A stretch of DNA of 64,000 bases, from NCBI GenBank assembly GCA_006176705.1, contig QRFJ01000049.1, positions 620,001 through 684,000 on the forward strand. The letters are read 5' to 3'. Positions 47,035 to 58,915 of this stretch are shown one piece after another. The translations under genes and the position numbers were made by a program. This stretch comes from Cocos nucifera. Lineage: Eukaryota; Streptophyta; Magnoliopsida; Arecales; Arecaceae. Position 1 is the first letter of the stretch. Each line of letters opens with the position of its first letter. The notes below the pieces were generated by a model. The model had not been told where the DNA came from and made no database searches. It worked only from the letters and a program-made list of their open reading frames with translations.

Positions 47035-50000
47035 ATGGCTCGCCTTACCTTGGAGCAAATCTCTCACGAGAACAAGAACCGCGAAGTGGTCGAGACCACT
47101 TCACTTCAGCTCTCCCATCGAGCACTCTCCGATGTGGGCCATCGAAGCGCCTGCCATTTCCCTCTCTCTCTTTTTTTTTAAAAAAAATTAATCATGTCAC
47201 TGGAAGACCTTCTCGAAGTGATGTTAAGAAACTTGGAAGTTGGGATCTTTTGATAGTTTCTTTGCCTCTGTAGGTCTCGTGTTTGAGTAAATTCCAGAAC
47301 TTGGAGAGGCTCGACCTCAACTGCAATTGTCTCTCAACTCTCGAGGTAGTTTCGTTGGATTTTTCTGCTGGTAGTTATCTTGCTTTGATTCCAAATCAGT
47401 GGGACAATTTGCTTTAATTTCATCTTCATCCAGTGTTAATAAAGCGTAATTCTAGTTCATGATTTACTGCTATAATAGTAGTGAGCATTTTAAAGGAATT
47501 TGTTTTACATGCCAATCTGTTATTTTTCTTTTATTTCTTTCTTTTAATATGTTTGAAATAATGGGTTAATTAGGTGGGGGGTTTCAAACTCTTGATGCTC
47601 GATGCAGGATCTGTCTTCATGCATCAATTTAAAGTGGCTCTCTGTTGTGGAAAACAAGCTTGAAAGCTTAAAAGGGGTTGAAGGTCTCACGAAGCTGACA
47701 GTGAGTTTCAATAACCACTCTGTTATGCAATAAAAATCCGTTCTCTTTTATTATGATATTCTTGTTTATAATATTTCTTTTGGGTTCATGTCATGAGGCA
47801 TAAGCTCTGTATTGCAACAGGCTTTACCTTGTGGTTAATTTAAAGTGTGTATCTGGCATTTGATTCAACTGTTGTATACTTAGGGGCTATTTGGATCATG
47901 TTTAAGGTGGCTATATTCAGTTGTCCTACTGGTACTCTGACGGTGCAACTTTGAAGGGTATCAGCAATTCAGCTTAGTTAGTTGTAGTGCTGATACTCTT
48001 TGAGATGTGCATCAAGCTTGTTCAAATTTGAAACAGACCCACATGGATCACATGGTTCTGCTGCAAAAGAGGCCAAACATGAAATGGTTGAGGAGCTTTA
48101 TCACTGCTATCACTTTCTGCCATCATTGTGCTGTCACTTTTTTTTTGATGATGGTAATGCTAGTGTTGGGGATAAACCCCGCTCCTGTCGAAGTTCAGTT
48201 TGGTGCTCGGCCTGATGCGGTCGGTAGCCATGGAAGAGCTTCAGCGGACGGGTCTTGGCCGAACTTCTACAGTCGGCCGAACTGCTTAGCGGTCGAGCTC
48301 CTTCGGACTCCCAGCGGTCGGGTTTTAGCCGGACTCCTCAGCGGCCGAGCTTCAGTCGGACTCCTGCAAGAGTCAAACTCTCTCCGCGCCCTTTCAGCCA
48401 GGCGCCTGCGGGAGTCGAACTCCCTCCAAGCTTTCTCTTCGATCGGACTTCTTCAAGAGCCGGACTCCTCCCAGACATTTCCTTCGGTCGGACTTCTTCA
48501 AGAGCCGGACTCCTCTCAGACATCCCCTTCGGCTGGTCGAGCTCCTTCCAAACTCCCCAACGACCGAGCCTTAGCCGCACTCCTCCAGCCATACACCTAT
48601 GGGAGTCGAATTCCTTCCGAGCTTCCTCTTTAGGAGTCCGAACTCCTTTGGAATCGATATATGCCGAAGTCCACCAAGCCTGCTTTCTCAGAGCCATGAC
48701 TATTAAAGCTGGACGAACGGTCACCATCAGTCTGCCAAAGGTGACGCTACAGGTGGCTTCGCCAGACCTCGAGCAGTCCACCACCGTTGGACGGTATCGC
48801 TGTCGCTTTCGATCTGACGATACCATCCTCTCCGCATCAAATTCGATGCAGTCTCGAGCGGCCCGCCATCAGATAGCTGCAGCTGTCACCATCAAGCTCT
48901 GCCTATAAAAAAGACCCTCCAGATATGCTAACTCTAGGCTCTAAGCTCTAAGCTCTCTTCCCTTCTCTAAGCTCCGTGGAACTCATTTTTGAGCACTCCA
49001 TTCCTGTTGGTCAGAGCTGACTTGATCGTCGGAGGATCCTGCCAGAGCCACCCTCCACCGGCTTCGGACGGAACTTTGTTTTGCAGGTCCCGGCGGCGAC
49101 CTCGTCCACCTCCGCTCCAGCTAATTTCGGCGACGACCAAATTCTGCGTCAACAGATTGGCGCTAGAAGGAGGGTCCCGAACCACTGAGGTTTCTTTTTT
49201 CTTAAAGGAGTGCTTAGCGATGATTTCTCTCTTCTCTCTTCGGAGATCTCTCTTCTTCCTCTCTAGAGTTCTTTTTCGAAGAGAAAATGCTTCCAGAAGA
49301 GCTTCGACTTGGTGATCGGCAGCCTCTGTGTCAGGTCTATCTACTCCTGTTTCAGCTCCGACAGCCCAAATTCCATCTGAAGCCACCATAGATGTGGAGC
49401 AGTTCAACCTGCTGATCCAGCAGGTTCGTGGTCCCGTCGAGATGATGCAGGCCGTGCGACAGCTTCCGACGGAGACTTTGCCAGCAAATCCGCCATAAGG
49501 ATGCCAGGAACCGGCTTTAAGAAAGAGCATTTGGCCTAGCATACCAATCGCCCTTAGGGAGGAGAAACAGAGCAGAAGTTCTTCCCTAGAAGGCTTCACA
49601 AGAGGGCGGAATGAAGTTCGGCGTGAGTGAGGCCGCCGAACTCCCCCTTGAGCTCGCCGTCAAGGAAGCCCCGACAAAGGGGCATAAAGTTCTCCCAACG
49701 AAAGCTTCATAGGAGGCGGAGTGAAGTTCGGCGCAAGCGAGGCCGAACTCTCCCTCGAGTATGTCATCAAGGAAACCCCCTACGAAGGTTTCACTGGAGG
49801 GCAGAATGAAGTTTGGCCACGCTCATGACTTTCCCAGCGCAAGCGAGGCCGAACTCCCCCTCGAGCTCGCCGTCAAGGAAGCCCCGACAAAGGGGCATGA
49901 AATTCTTCCGACGAAAGCTTCACAGGAGGACGGAGTGAAGTTCGGCGCAAGCGAGGTCGAACTCCCCCTCGAGTATGTCATCAAGGAAACCCCCTACAAA

Positions 50001-53000
50001 GATTTCACAAGGGGTGGAATGAAGTTCGGCTGCGCTCACGACCACCCTAGTGTAAGTGAGGCCGAACTCTCCCTCGAGTATGTCTTCAAGAAAGCCCCTA
50101 TAAAGAATTCACAGGAGGTGGAATGAAGTTCGGACAAGCAAGACCGAGCTCTCCTCGAGCTCATCGTCAAGGAAGTCCCGACAAAGATGCATGAAGTTCT
50201 CACGCAGAAGATTTCATATAAAGTTTGGCCGCGCTCACGACCTCCCCCGTGTAAGCAAGGCCCGAACTCCTCGAGCTCACCACCAAGGAAGCTCCGACAG
50301 AAGGGCGCGAAGAAATCCTCTTCTCGAAAGGTTCTGCGACTACGCCCTCCTTAACGCTCCTCGATCTTAAATTCTCACAGAAGTTAAGAACCAGCTGTCA
50401 AGATCAGAAGGACTACGACCTCCCCCAAACATACGCGATCGAAGCAAGTAATGCCCCTACCATCGCAACCACGGCCACGACACTGAGGAATACATTCAGC
50501 TCCGAGACGAAATTGAGGAGCTCGTCAGAAAGGGGCGGCTGGGTAAATTCCTTCGACGTCAGTCTGAAGCAGAAGATCGGCCAAGGGCGCTGCCGTAGCC
50601 AGAAACGACAAGAAGGTCGGCCGCCTCACGGTGTCATCAACGTTATCCCTGGGAGGAGCTTGGTACATCGGCGATTCGTCGTCTTCCAACGACAAAGCCA
50701 AGAGAAGCTTGCTCCAAATTGAGAAGGTCAGCAAGAGATAGAGGAGGTTGTCCGACCCGGGCCTTGCTGCCTAAGGGAATTCGGAGGAGCAACGCCCCCA
50801 CGATCCTGAAATGGGGATGTGCTGTCAGTAACTTTCCCTCGATAAAATTCTTTCCATTCAATGATATTGTTTCTGGATGCAAAAACTATGTGATGACAGA
50901 AAAGAAGCAGTCAATAGTTGCTGCATCAGGAATGGAAGGAGAACCTCGTCCTAGCACGAGCAGGTCAAAGACCTTCAACCTCGGCTGCAGGAGATAAGAT
51001 CTCCTCCGAGGCAACCTCGGCCGCAGGAGATAAGATCTCCTCCGAGAGTCCGGGCCAACTTCGGCTGTAGGAGATAAGATCTTCCCCGAGGCAACCTCGA
51101 CCGCAGGAGAGAAGATCTCCCCCGAGGATCCGGCTGCAGAAGATAAGATCTCCCCCGAGGCAAACTCGGCCGTAGAAGATAAGATCTCCCCCGAGCGTCC
51201 GCATCAACCTCGGCCAGAGATAAGATCTCTTCCGAGCGACCGCGACAACTTTAGCCAAAGATAAGATCCCTCTCGAGCGACCGAGTCAACCTCGGCTCGC
51301 GACAACCCCGGCTAGAGATAAGATCTCTCCCGAGCGATCGAGTCAACCTCGCTAGAGATAAGATCTCTTCCGAGTGACCGTGGACAACCTCGGCTAGATA
51401 TAAGATTTCTTCCGAGCGATCGAGTCAACCTCGGCTAGAGATAAGATCTCTTCCGAGCGATCGTGGACAATCTCGGTCAGAGATAAGATCTCTCCGAGCG
51501 ATCAAGTCAATCTCGGCTAGAGATAAGATCTCTCCCGAGGATCCGCGGCAACCTCGGCCAGAGCGCTCGAGCCAACCTCGGCCTGAGATAAGATCGGAGA
51601 CAACCTCGCCTTGAGATCAGATCTCCCCCGAGGATCCGCGGCAACCTTGGCCAGAGCGCCCGAGCGACCTCGGCCAGAGATAAGATCGGAGACAACCTCG
51701 CCCAAAGATAAGATCTCTCCCGAGCGACCGCGTCAACCTCGACCAGAGATCAGATCTCTCCCGAGCGTCCGTATTAACCGCGGCTGCAGGAGAGGAGATC
51801 TTCCTCGAGTCAGCCTCGATTGCTGAAGACAACATCGCCTTCCGGAGGAGCTCAACCTCCGACCTCGACCGCATGAGATGAGATGTACTTCAACCTCGGC
51901 TGGAGATGAGATCTCCCCCGGGCTTTAATTTCAACACCAACTTCGGCTGGAGATGAGATCTCCCTCCAAGCTTCGACCTGAACCAGCACGGAGCCCAGGA
52001 GAGGACTTCGGCAGTCGTCTTTTCTGCACTCCCTTCCTTCGAGTTTCGAACTCGGGAGTTAGGGGGACTATTGTTGGGGATAAACTCCGCTCCTGCCGAA
52101 GTCCAGTTCGGTGCTCGGTCTGATGCGGCCGGTAGCCACGGAAGAGTTTTAGCGGACGGATCTTGGCCGAACTCCTACAGCCGGCTGAACTGCTTAGCGG
52201 CCGAGCTCCTTCGGACTCCCAGCGGCCGGGCTTTAGTCGGACTCCTCAGCGGCCGGGCTTCAGTCGGACTCCTGTAAAAGCCGAACTCTCTCCGCGCCCT
52301 TCTAGCCAGGCGCCTGCGGGAGACAAACTCCCTCCAAGCTTCCCCTTCGATCGGACTTCTTCAGGAGTCGGACTCCTCCCAGACATCTTCTTCGACCGGA
52401 CTTCTTCAGGAGCCGGACTCCTCCCAGACATCCCTTCGGCCGGTCGAGCTCCTTCCAAACTCCCCAGCGATCGAGTCTTAGCCGCACTTCTCCAGCCAGA
52501 CGCCTACGGGAGCCGAATTCCTTCCGAGCTTCCTCTTCAGGAGTCTGAACTCTTTTGGAATCGATATATGCCGAAGTCTACTAAGCCTGCTTTCTCAGAG
52601 CCACGGCTATTAAAGCTGGACGAACGGTCACTATCAGTTTGCCACAGGCGACGCTACAGACGGCTCCGCCAGACCTCGAGCAGCCCACCACTGTCGGACG
52701 GTATGGCTGTCGCTTTCGACCTGACGATACCATCCTCTCCACATCAAACCCAGTGCAGCCTCGAGCGGCCTGCCATCAGGCAGCTGCAGTTGTTACCATC
52801 AAGCTCCATCTATAAAAAGGATCCTCCAGATACGCTAACTCTAGGCTCTAAGCTCTAAGCTCTCCTCTCCTTCTCTAAGCTCCGCGGAACTCATTTTCGA
52901 GCACTCCATTCCTGTTGGCCAGAGCTGACTTGATCGTCGGAGGGTCCTACCGGAGCCACCCCCCATCGGCTCCAGATGGGACTTTGTTTTGTAGATCCTG

Positions 53001-55684
53001 GCGGTGACCTCGTCCACCTCCGCTCCAGCTGATTCTGGCGACGACCAGATTCTGCGTCAACGGCTAGTTTTGTCATACAAGCAAAGCAACCATATATTAG
53101 GGTACTTATTGTGATTTTAGTCGGCATAAAATTTATTTGTTCTTTTATTCTTGTGATGCAGGTGTTAAATGCTGGAAAGAATAAGCTCCGAACAATGAAT
53201 GAAATTAGATCTGTCACAAGCTTACGAGCTTTAATTCTGAATGGTATTTGTTTTGATCAGACTTTGTAAAACATTGGTGAATACCTGGATCAATCCGGTA
53301 TTTGGCTCTGTGTAATATATTTCCTCCATCTTCTATGCTGCAGATAACAACATATCTTCCATCTGCAAGCTTGATCAGCTCCAGTACTTGAATACACTTG
53401 GTAAGTTGTTATGGATAGCACGCAAATTCAAGTGTTATATAGAAGCAATATTATTTATGTTTTGCTTGATATTTCTCATAAAAATTTTCACATTTTGCAG
53501 CTAGATAAATTCTTCTGTCTGGTATTCTGGTAATCTTTTGGGGACTTAGATGATCTTTCTTGTATCTTACATATGTTCCATTGACAAATTGGGGTTGAAA
53601 AATCTTTCCTCTGGAGAAAGGAAAGGAAAGATTATACCATGTGTCAACTTCCTAAGTCATATTTAGTTTTGTTAATATGCTGTACACAATCTACTTTTGT
53701 TTCTTTAGCTCTAGAGTAGTAAATGTTGCCTATCTTCTTTGGGTTTCCTATCATTCTTTTCCTATTGAGGATTAGTGTCATCACCATGGTGATGAAAGTT
53801 CTTTGTTCCATTTACCATTAATTTAAAGAGCAACTTTTTAGGCCCATTCTACACTTCTGTAGAGAATAGGAGAAAAAGCTAATGCATTGTTTCTATAAAT
53901 TTAAATAATTTTAAAAAACAACAACAACAGCATATATTTGGAAACATGTGGAAACTGGCATAAAATCTGTTTGTCTGATCGTGGTCTTTTGATTCTTCTT
54001 AGATTGATTTGGATTTAATTGCATTATGAATCATTTTTTATTCTCATTATGCTTTTTGTATCCTCTCTTTTGTCTTTTGGCTATTCTAGTGCTTTTGTAT
54101 CCTCTCTTTATCTTTTGGCTATTCTAGTGCATGCACTTAATGCACAACTCAATATAATGAGCATTGAGAAGAAATATTTCTCAAGAAAAAAATGGTGATA
54201 TTAACTTTAAACCTTCCTGAGTCTTTTGTCTTCAGTTCTTTCACGAAATCCAATTCATGATATTGGTGACCCGTTGCTGAAACTGAAATCTATCACAAAA
54301 GTAAGCGTTTAAATATTGATATTGTTTTATTTGTTTCTTTTGTTTTGGAAACTATGGTGCCTTCCTCATTTATATAAGAAATTGCTCAAGCTTTTATGAC
54401 TTGTTCCTTATTTCAGCTGTCCCTCTCCCATTGTCAAATCGAAAATATTGGATCTTCTCTGATGTCATGTGTGGATTTGAAGGAAATCAGATTTGCTCAC
54501 AACAAGATCATGGTATGTTTTAAATTGATACCTAATTTTCTTCTTTAGTTTCCTTTCACGTATCTATTCCATAACATGCATGTTATTGTTGTTACAGCCG
54601 TTATTTTTAACAAGTTAGCTACTCTCTGTTCCCTGTAATTGTGTCTTGTTTAATTTCCCAGACTCTCCCAGCTGAATTGGCACAGAACATCAAAGTCCAA
54701 AATTTTGATCTGGGGAACAATCTGATTGAGAATTGGTCAGACTTAAAGGTCAGTGATTTGATGATTGTCAACTTTGTATTTCATGATGCTCAACTTTGTT
54801 ACTTCAATTTGAAAGGTTGCTAATGGTTCAACTAAATGATAGGTTCTTTCTGCATTACACAACTTAAAAAACCTCAACTTACAAGGAAATCCTATTGCTG
54901 AGAAAGATAAGTTAGCTAAGAAGGTAATTTTTTATCTGATCTTTTTATCTTCTTGGCACGTCCGTGACTTGCCTATCAAGAAGATAAGGGCTCTTACCGT
55001 TCCTAAACTCTATTTCAGGTCAAAAAGTTGTTACCAAATTTAAGGATATTCAATGCTAAGCCTATAGAAAAGAGTAGCAGGGGTGAGAAGATCTCTGGAG
55101 AGGATGGCTTGTCTTGCAGCAAGGATGATCTTCCTCTCCATAATGCCCCTGAAATTGAAGCAAAGGATGAAGTAAAAAGGAAAAGGCCCAAACTAGATGT
55201 TAAGGTCTGTGCAGAGAACTTTCCGAAAAGCTCTAGTGAGGAAGATCGTGTCTTTCAAGTTTCCACTATGGTTGAAACTAAAAAGGAAATAAAGGGGAAA
55301 AAATTGAAATCAAGTGTAAAAACCAAGAAACCTATTGCAGTTCAATCAGAGGATGGCAATTCTCCTGGTGATGCTACTGATTTAAAAAATGCAAAGGAAT
55401 CAAAGAGGAGGAAGCCTGTGAACAAAGAACAGAGCAAATTTGAGGGAATTGATGATGCAGAAACACCATTATTGGACCTTGTTCTATCAGATAAGACGAG
55501 TAAAGAGTTGGACAATAAGAAGGACAATGAAGTAGTTTCAGATACAAAGTTGCTCGGAGGATTGGTTGTCAATCATGCTAAGAAGAAAAAAATTAAGGGT
55601 GTACATGTGGGACACTCAGCACTTCAGTTCCTGGCCCTGATCTCAGAAATTGGAATGGGTGGGCCATCAGCATGGGATGATTAG
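47035..55684 (+). CDS. SDS22-like leucine-rich repeat protein with Lys-rich tail
   Basis: Ten exons: 47035-47133, 47274-47345, 47608-47700, 53162-53243, 53344-53400, 54236-54300, 54417-54512, 54662-54748, 54843-54923 and 55019-55684; 465 aa with closed phases. Residues about 25-245 are short (22-24 aa) LRRs of the SDS22/U2A' kind, for example NLERLDLNCNCLSTLE and LQYLNTLVLSRNPIHDIG. They end in an LRR-cap-like segment NLKNLNLQGNPIAEKDKLAKK followed by LLPNLRIFNAKP. The tail (about 260-465, one exon) is charged, with basic stretches KRKRPKL (about 297-303) and KKKKIKG, suggesting nuclear localisation. I recognise a conserved plant LRR family but know no assigned function; a scaffold or phosphatase-regulator role is only an analogy. 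Exon 1 ends at a non-consensus GTGGGC donor. Intron 3 is 5.5 kb because of an LTR element. Confidence 0.93.
49600..50330. repeat. Tandem array A inside the LTR element (~110-120-bp units)
   Basis: Repeated unit: gaagttcggcgcaagcgagg, then ccgaactccccctcgagctc, then gccgtcaaggaagccccgac, with indels. About six copies, separated by gaagcttcacaggaggcgga-type spacers. Confidence 0.8.
50458..50571 (+). pseudogene. gag relic of the LTR element
   Basis: The frame reads YHRNHGHDTEEYIQLRDEIE and on through ELVRKGRLGKFLR. This matches the plant Ty3/gypsy gag motif in which an H-x-HGHDTEEC segment precedes an EEIE-L-RGxL-KF helix. The Cys of the knuckle is replaced by Tyr, and frames break on both sides. 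Confidence 0.7.
50980..51800. repeat. Tandem array B inside the LTR element (~40-50-bp units)
   Basis: Repeated unit: aacctcggccagagataaga, then tctctcccgagcgaccg, roughly 18 degenerate copies. It occurs with variants 'gctgcaggagataagatctcc'. A satellite-like expansion. Confidence 0.85.
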
Positions 55685-57461
55685 TCCGTAATCAAACTCT
55701 CACAAGCATTTGCCAACACTCTGGTTAATCTCTTTTAAGTATGATACTTGAACTTAGATATTTACTCAAAATAGTTTCATGTGATGTATGAATATCAATC
55801 TATCATTAGTTTTTTTTAGCCGTCTATAGTCAGTCACATTAAAGAAAAATAAATAAATACTTTCTAAGTATCATTTTTTGTAGCCTATAATTACCGGATC
55901 CATCAATATCGTGATATTTACAATGATAAAGTTAGCTTATGCTAAAAACTTGAAAAATTGGATCCATGGAATGATTTTTTTTCTCTTTTTTCATTGATTA
56001 TGTTTGCAGATGGTTTTTTGGTGATTAAATTGGTCTATAATTTTTTATTGTTTTTCATGATTCTTTCTTAATTATTTCTTCTTTGTTTATTTTTTCTTAA
56101 ATTTATTTTTTATTTATTAACATATAATTGACTATTTCAATTTTCAGAATTTCCTCATGAAAAAACTTTAGAATGTTCAGAAAACTCTCTTTACGTTGAA
56201 TGGAATATTGTGACTGCCTGGAACATGCTACCATGAGAAGGCCCCCATGGTAAAGTTTATACTGCTTCACATGATTTGCTGCATCCACCAAAATATCTCA
56301 TCCATGATCTCTTTCATCTTGTTCCAACATAAATTAGCTTTTCTTTGTACTAAATTAGCATGAAGAAACATAACCAGCCTTTCACCAAGATTTTATTAGC
56401 ACTTTCAACACTGATGCATATTTTAGAAGAGCATGAGTCCTGGGTTTTGGTTCTTGATTCCTTCTATTTTCTTCCATTTTCCTTTTCAGATCAGATCAGC
56501 AGCCTAAATTCAAATACTGCAATCCGATCTGTTCTGGTGATTCATTTGGATGATCAATCAAACAATCAGATGCAATTAATTATCATAAAGCACCAACATT
56601 CCCCTTTATCCTGGCCTTCCTCTCCTTCTGCCTCTGCTTCCACCTCATGGACTATGGTTTGCCTTCCCCGCCTTCCACCTCCATGCCCCATTCAAGTGGT
56701 TCAAGTTGGAAGATACTTGGAATACAGGAATATTATCTTTGTTTCCTGAAGAAAAACCCAGCAATACCTAACAGTGATTCTGAAACATCATCAGGAAGTC
56801 AGCTCCTTTATTGTAAAACTCCAGCAAATTAAGGGATTCCCAGATTGAAATTTTAGTGGCATAAGACCACAGTGGCAGCCCTGGTTAGGTGAGATTACTT
56901 GTTTGCCTTGACTGGAATGTTTGCCACCTTTTATTTCTACATTAGACTATAAGTTTTACTAAGCTGATAATCTCCTATCCTGCTGATTCTAAGGACTGGT
57001 ACTCCACATGGTTGATCCTGATATTACTTTAAATCAAACTTACTCACCGTATTTATTTGTTTATAAATTATAAGCCAAATATCAAAAACTTGCATGCATG
57101 CTTGCTCATATATTAATTCCTATTTTTAGCATAATGCAGCTTGTGTCAGCATTCAGCACGCAAAAATAACTTGACCTGGCGAAGATTTTAAAGGACCTAG
57201 AAATGTGCATATAACTTCCCAAGGTATCATGTGGCCTACAAAAATATGCAAGAAATCAAGAATAATTAGCTCATCGTAATCATATGCAATTGATATTATG
57301 AGGAAAAAAAAATTATATCCAAGATTTAGTACGGTCTAATAATCTTATCCATGAGCCATAATTTTCTGTTCTTCACCGCCGGTCCAAACTTTCCGACCTA
57401 CCTGCCGGCAATGAATAAAAAATTATTATACTACTGTTTTCTTGTGTTTTATCTGTGATAA
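55685..57461. other. LRR / F-box convergent intergenic region
   Basis: AT-rich DNA holding the two 3' ends. AATAAA motifs at about 55848 fit the LRR 3' UTR. A 129-codon ORF at 56360-56749 has no recognisable domain and I do not call it a gene. Confidence 0.5.
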
Positions 57462-57649
57462 TTACCGGAAAGCCACTAGTACTAAAAAACTGAGGAACAC
57501 CGCGACCCCAATGGCGGTGCAGCACATGTCCAGCGCCCTTTCTCTCATCGCCGTCCACTCCTTCCGCCACCGTTTCCTTTCTCTCGTTTCTTCCTCCGTT
57601 TCCCTCCTTTCACCTTCCAGGGCCGCCCCAAGAATTGCCAAACTGTTCG
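57462..57649 (-). pseudogene. Detached 3' end of the F-box gene (membrane-anchor tail)
   Basis: In frame with the upstream F-box ORF once the insertion and one TSD copy are ignored. It starts TNSLAILGAALEGERR, continues with a charged segment (ETEEETRERKRWRKEW), then the hydrophobic CCTAIGVAVFLSFLVLVAFR and a stop at 57462-57464. The charged-helix-plus-anchor ending is what full-length members of this F-box subfamily have. It has no start codon of its own. Confidence 0.85.
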
Positions 57650-57656
57650 TCACATT

Positions 57657-58915
57657 TATAGATGTCAACGGCCAGATTCAGGCTTGAGATTCATGGATCT
57701 TTATCCGATGAATTTAGATTTGGTATTAGTATCAGATCTGTTTACTTGGATTCGAATTCGAACTCGATAAATAATGATATAAGCAGGTAGGATCTGTATA
57801 TTAAATATCCAAATCCGATAAATTTAAGATCTAAATAATATAATATAATATAATAATATTATATATATATTAAGAATAATAAAATATCTTTCTTTCTTCC
57901 TCTCTCTCCCAACCTAATTTGAGAACCCTTTCTCTCTTCCTCTCTCAATCTCCCATCCTCTCTCTATCTCTCTATCTCTCCCCTCCTTTCCTCCTCGTCG
58001 GCAACCGGACCTCCTCCCTCCCTTCCACTCGCGGCTCGCCGATAGCTGAACCTTGCTCGCGGCTCACCGACGATCGGACCCCCTCCCTCTCCTCCTCTCC
58101 TGCTCGTGGTTCCCGACGTCTCCCTCCATCCCCTCCTCTCCCACTTGTGGCTCGCCGGTCGGACCTCACTCGCAGCTCACTAACGGTTGGACCCCACTTG
58201 CAGCTCGCTGATGATTTGACCCCCTCCCGCTTTTCCTCTCTCTGTTTCTCTCCTTCTCTCCTACTCGCTGGTGGTCGAACCCCCTCCCTCCCCTCTTCTC
58301 CCGCTCGCAATTCGCCAACGTCTCCCTTCCTCCTCTCCTCTTCCGCTTGCGGCTCACCGGCATAAGACCTCCTCCCTCTTTCTGTCTCTCCTCTCCTCTC
58401 TCACTCGCTGGCGGTCGGATCCCCTCCCTCCCTCCCTCCTCTCCCGCTCATGGCTCGTTGGTGGCCGAACCCCCTCCCTCTCCCTCTCCCTCTCTCTCTC
58501 AATCTCTCCCTCTCCTCCTCTCCCACTCGTCGGCAACCATACCCCCTCCCTCCTCTCTTTTCCCACTCAACCGAATTCCCTCCCTCTCTTTGTCTCTCAA
58601 TCTTCCTCTCTCCCTCTCTATCTCTTCCTCCTCTCTTCTCCTATTTGTTGACGGCTGGATCCCCCTCTCCCTCCCCTCCTCTCCTGCTTGCTGATGGTCG
58701 GACCGCCTCCCTATCTCCCTCTCTCAGTCTCTCCTTCCACTCTTCTCCAGTTGAATCCATTTAAATCCAAAATTAAATCCAAATACCCAAAATCCATTAA
58801 GATTCAAGGCTGATACTTCAAATCCAAATCTGTTAGATATTTGGATTTGAAACTAATATCAATAATTAAAATCAGATTCAAATCTAAATATTAAGATTCT
58901 AACTCGAATCCAAAT
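57657..58915. mobile_element. Unclassified 1,259-bp insertion within the F-box gene
   Basis: It is bounded by the direct repeat TCACATT (57650-57656 and 58916-58922). The two outer arms are AT-rich with tttggattcgaattcgaac-like phrases. The centre (about 57890-58745) is a C/T-rich minisatellite. I see no clear terminal inverted repeats, poly-A tail or transposase, so the class is open (DNA transposon derivative most likely from the 7-bp TSD). Confidence 0.8.
57890..58745. repeat. Pyrimidine-rich minisatellite inside the insertion
   Basis: Degenerate units of about 60-75 bp: ggctcgccgacggtcggacc followed by ccctccctcccctcctctcc and cgctcg. About ten or more copies give long spurious ORFs in several frames on both strands. 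Confidence 0.8.

Larger units (their letters stand above)
48164..53062. mobile_element. Non-autonomous Ty3/gypsy-type LTR retrotransposon in LRR intron 3
   Basis: Two LTRs of 991 bp each (48164-49154 and 52072-53062) begin TGTTGGGGATAAAC and end CTGCGTCAACA or ...CAACG. The 5-bp target-site duplication GCTAG is exact (48159-48163, 53063-53067). The primer-binding site (tggcgctagaaggaggg) follows the 5' LTR and a purine tract (about 52054-52067) precedes the 3' LTR. The 2.9-kb interior has no protease, reverse transcriptase or integrase. It keeps only a gag relic and two tandem-repeat arrays. In the first 280 bp the LTRs differ at about 10 % of sites by eye, nearly all transitions, so the insertion is old. 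ORFs of up to 231 codons in the LTRs are not supported as genes. Confidence 0.93.

Noticed and set aside
46856..47191. 111-codon ORF overlapping the LRR start
   Set aside because: Different frame from the LRR protein; the ATG at 47035 continues in phase into the conserved LRR exons.
48007..48908. Long overlapping ORFs of 208 and 217 codons (and 162-210 codons on the minus strand)
   Set aside because: They start at or in the LTR and recur in the 3' LTR (52163-52858). They arise from the GC-rich repetitive LTR and resemble no protein family.
57919..58764. Several Ser/Pro/Leu-rich ORFs of 100-148 codons
   Set aside because: Translations of the C/T minisatellite in different frames and on both strands; low complexity, not genes.
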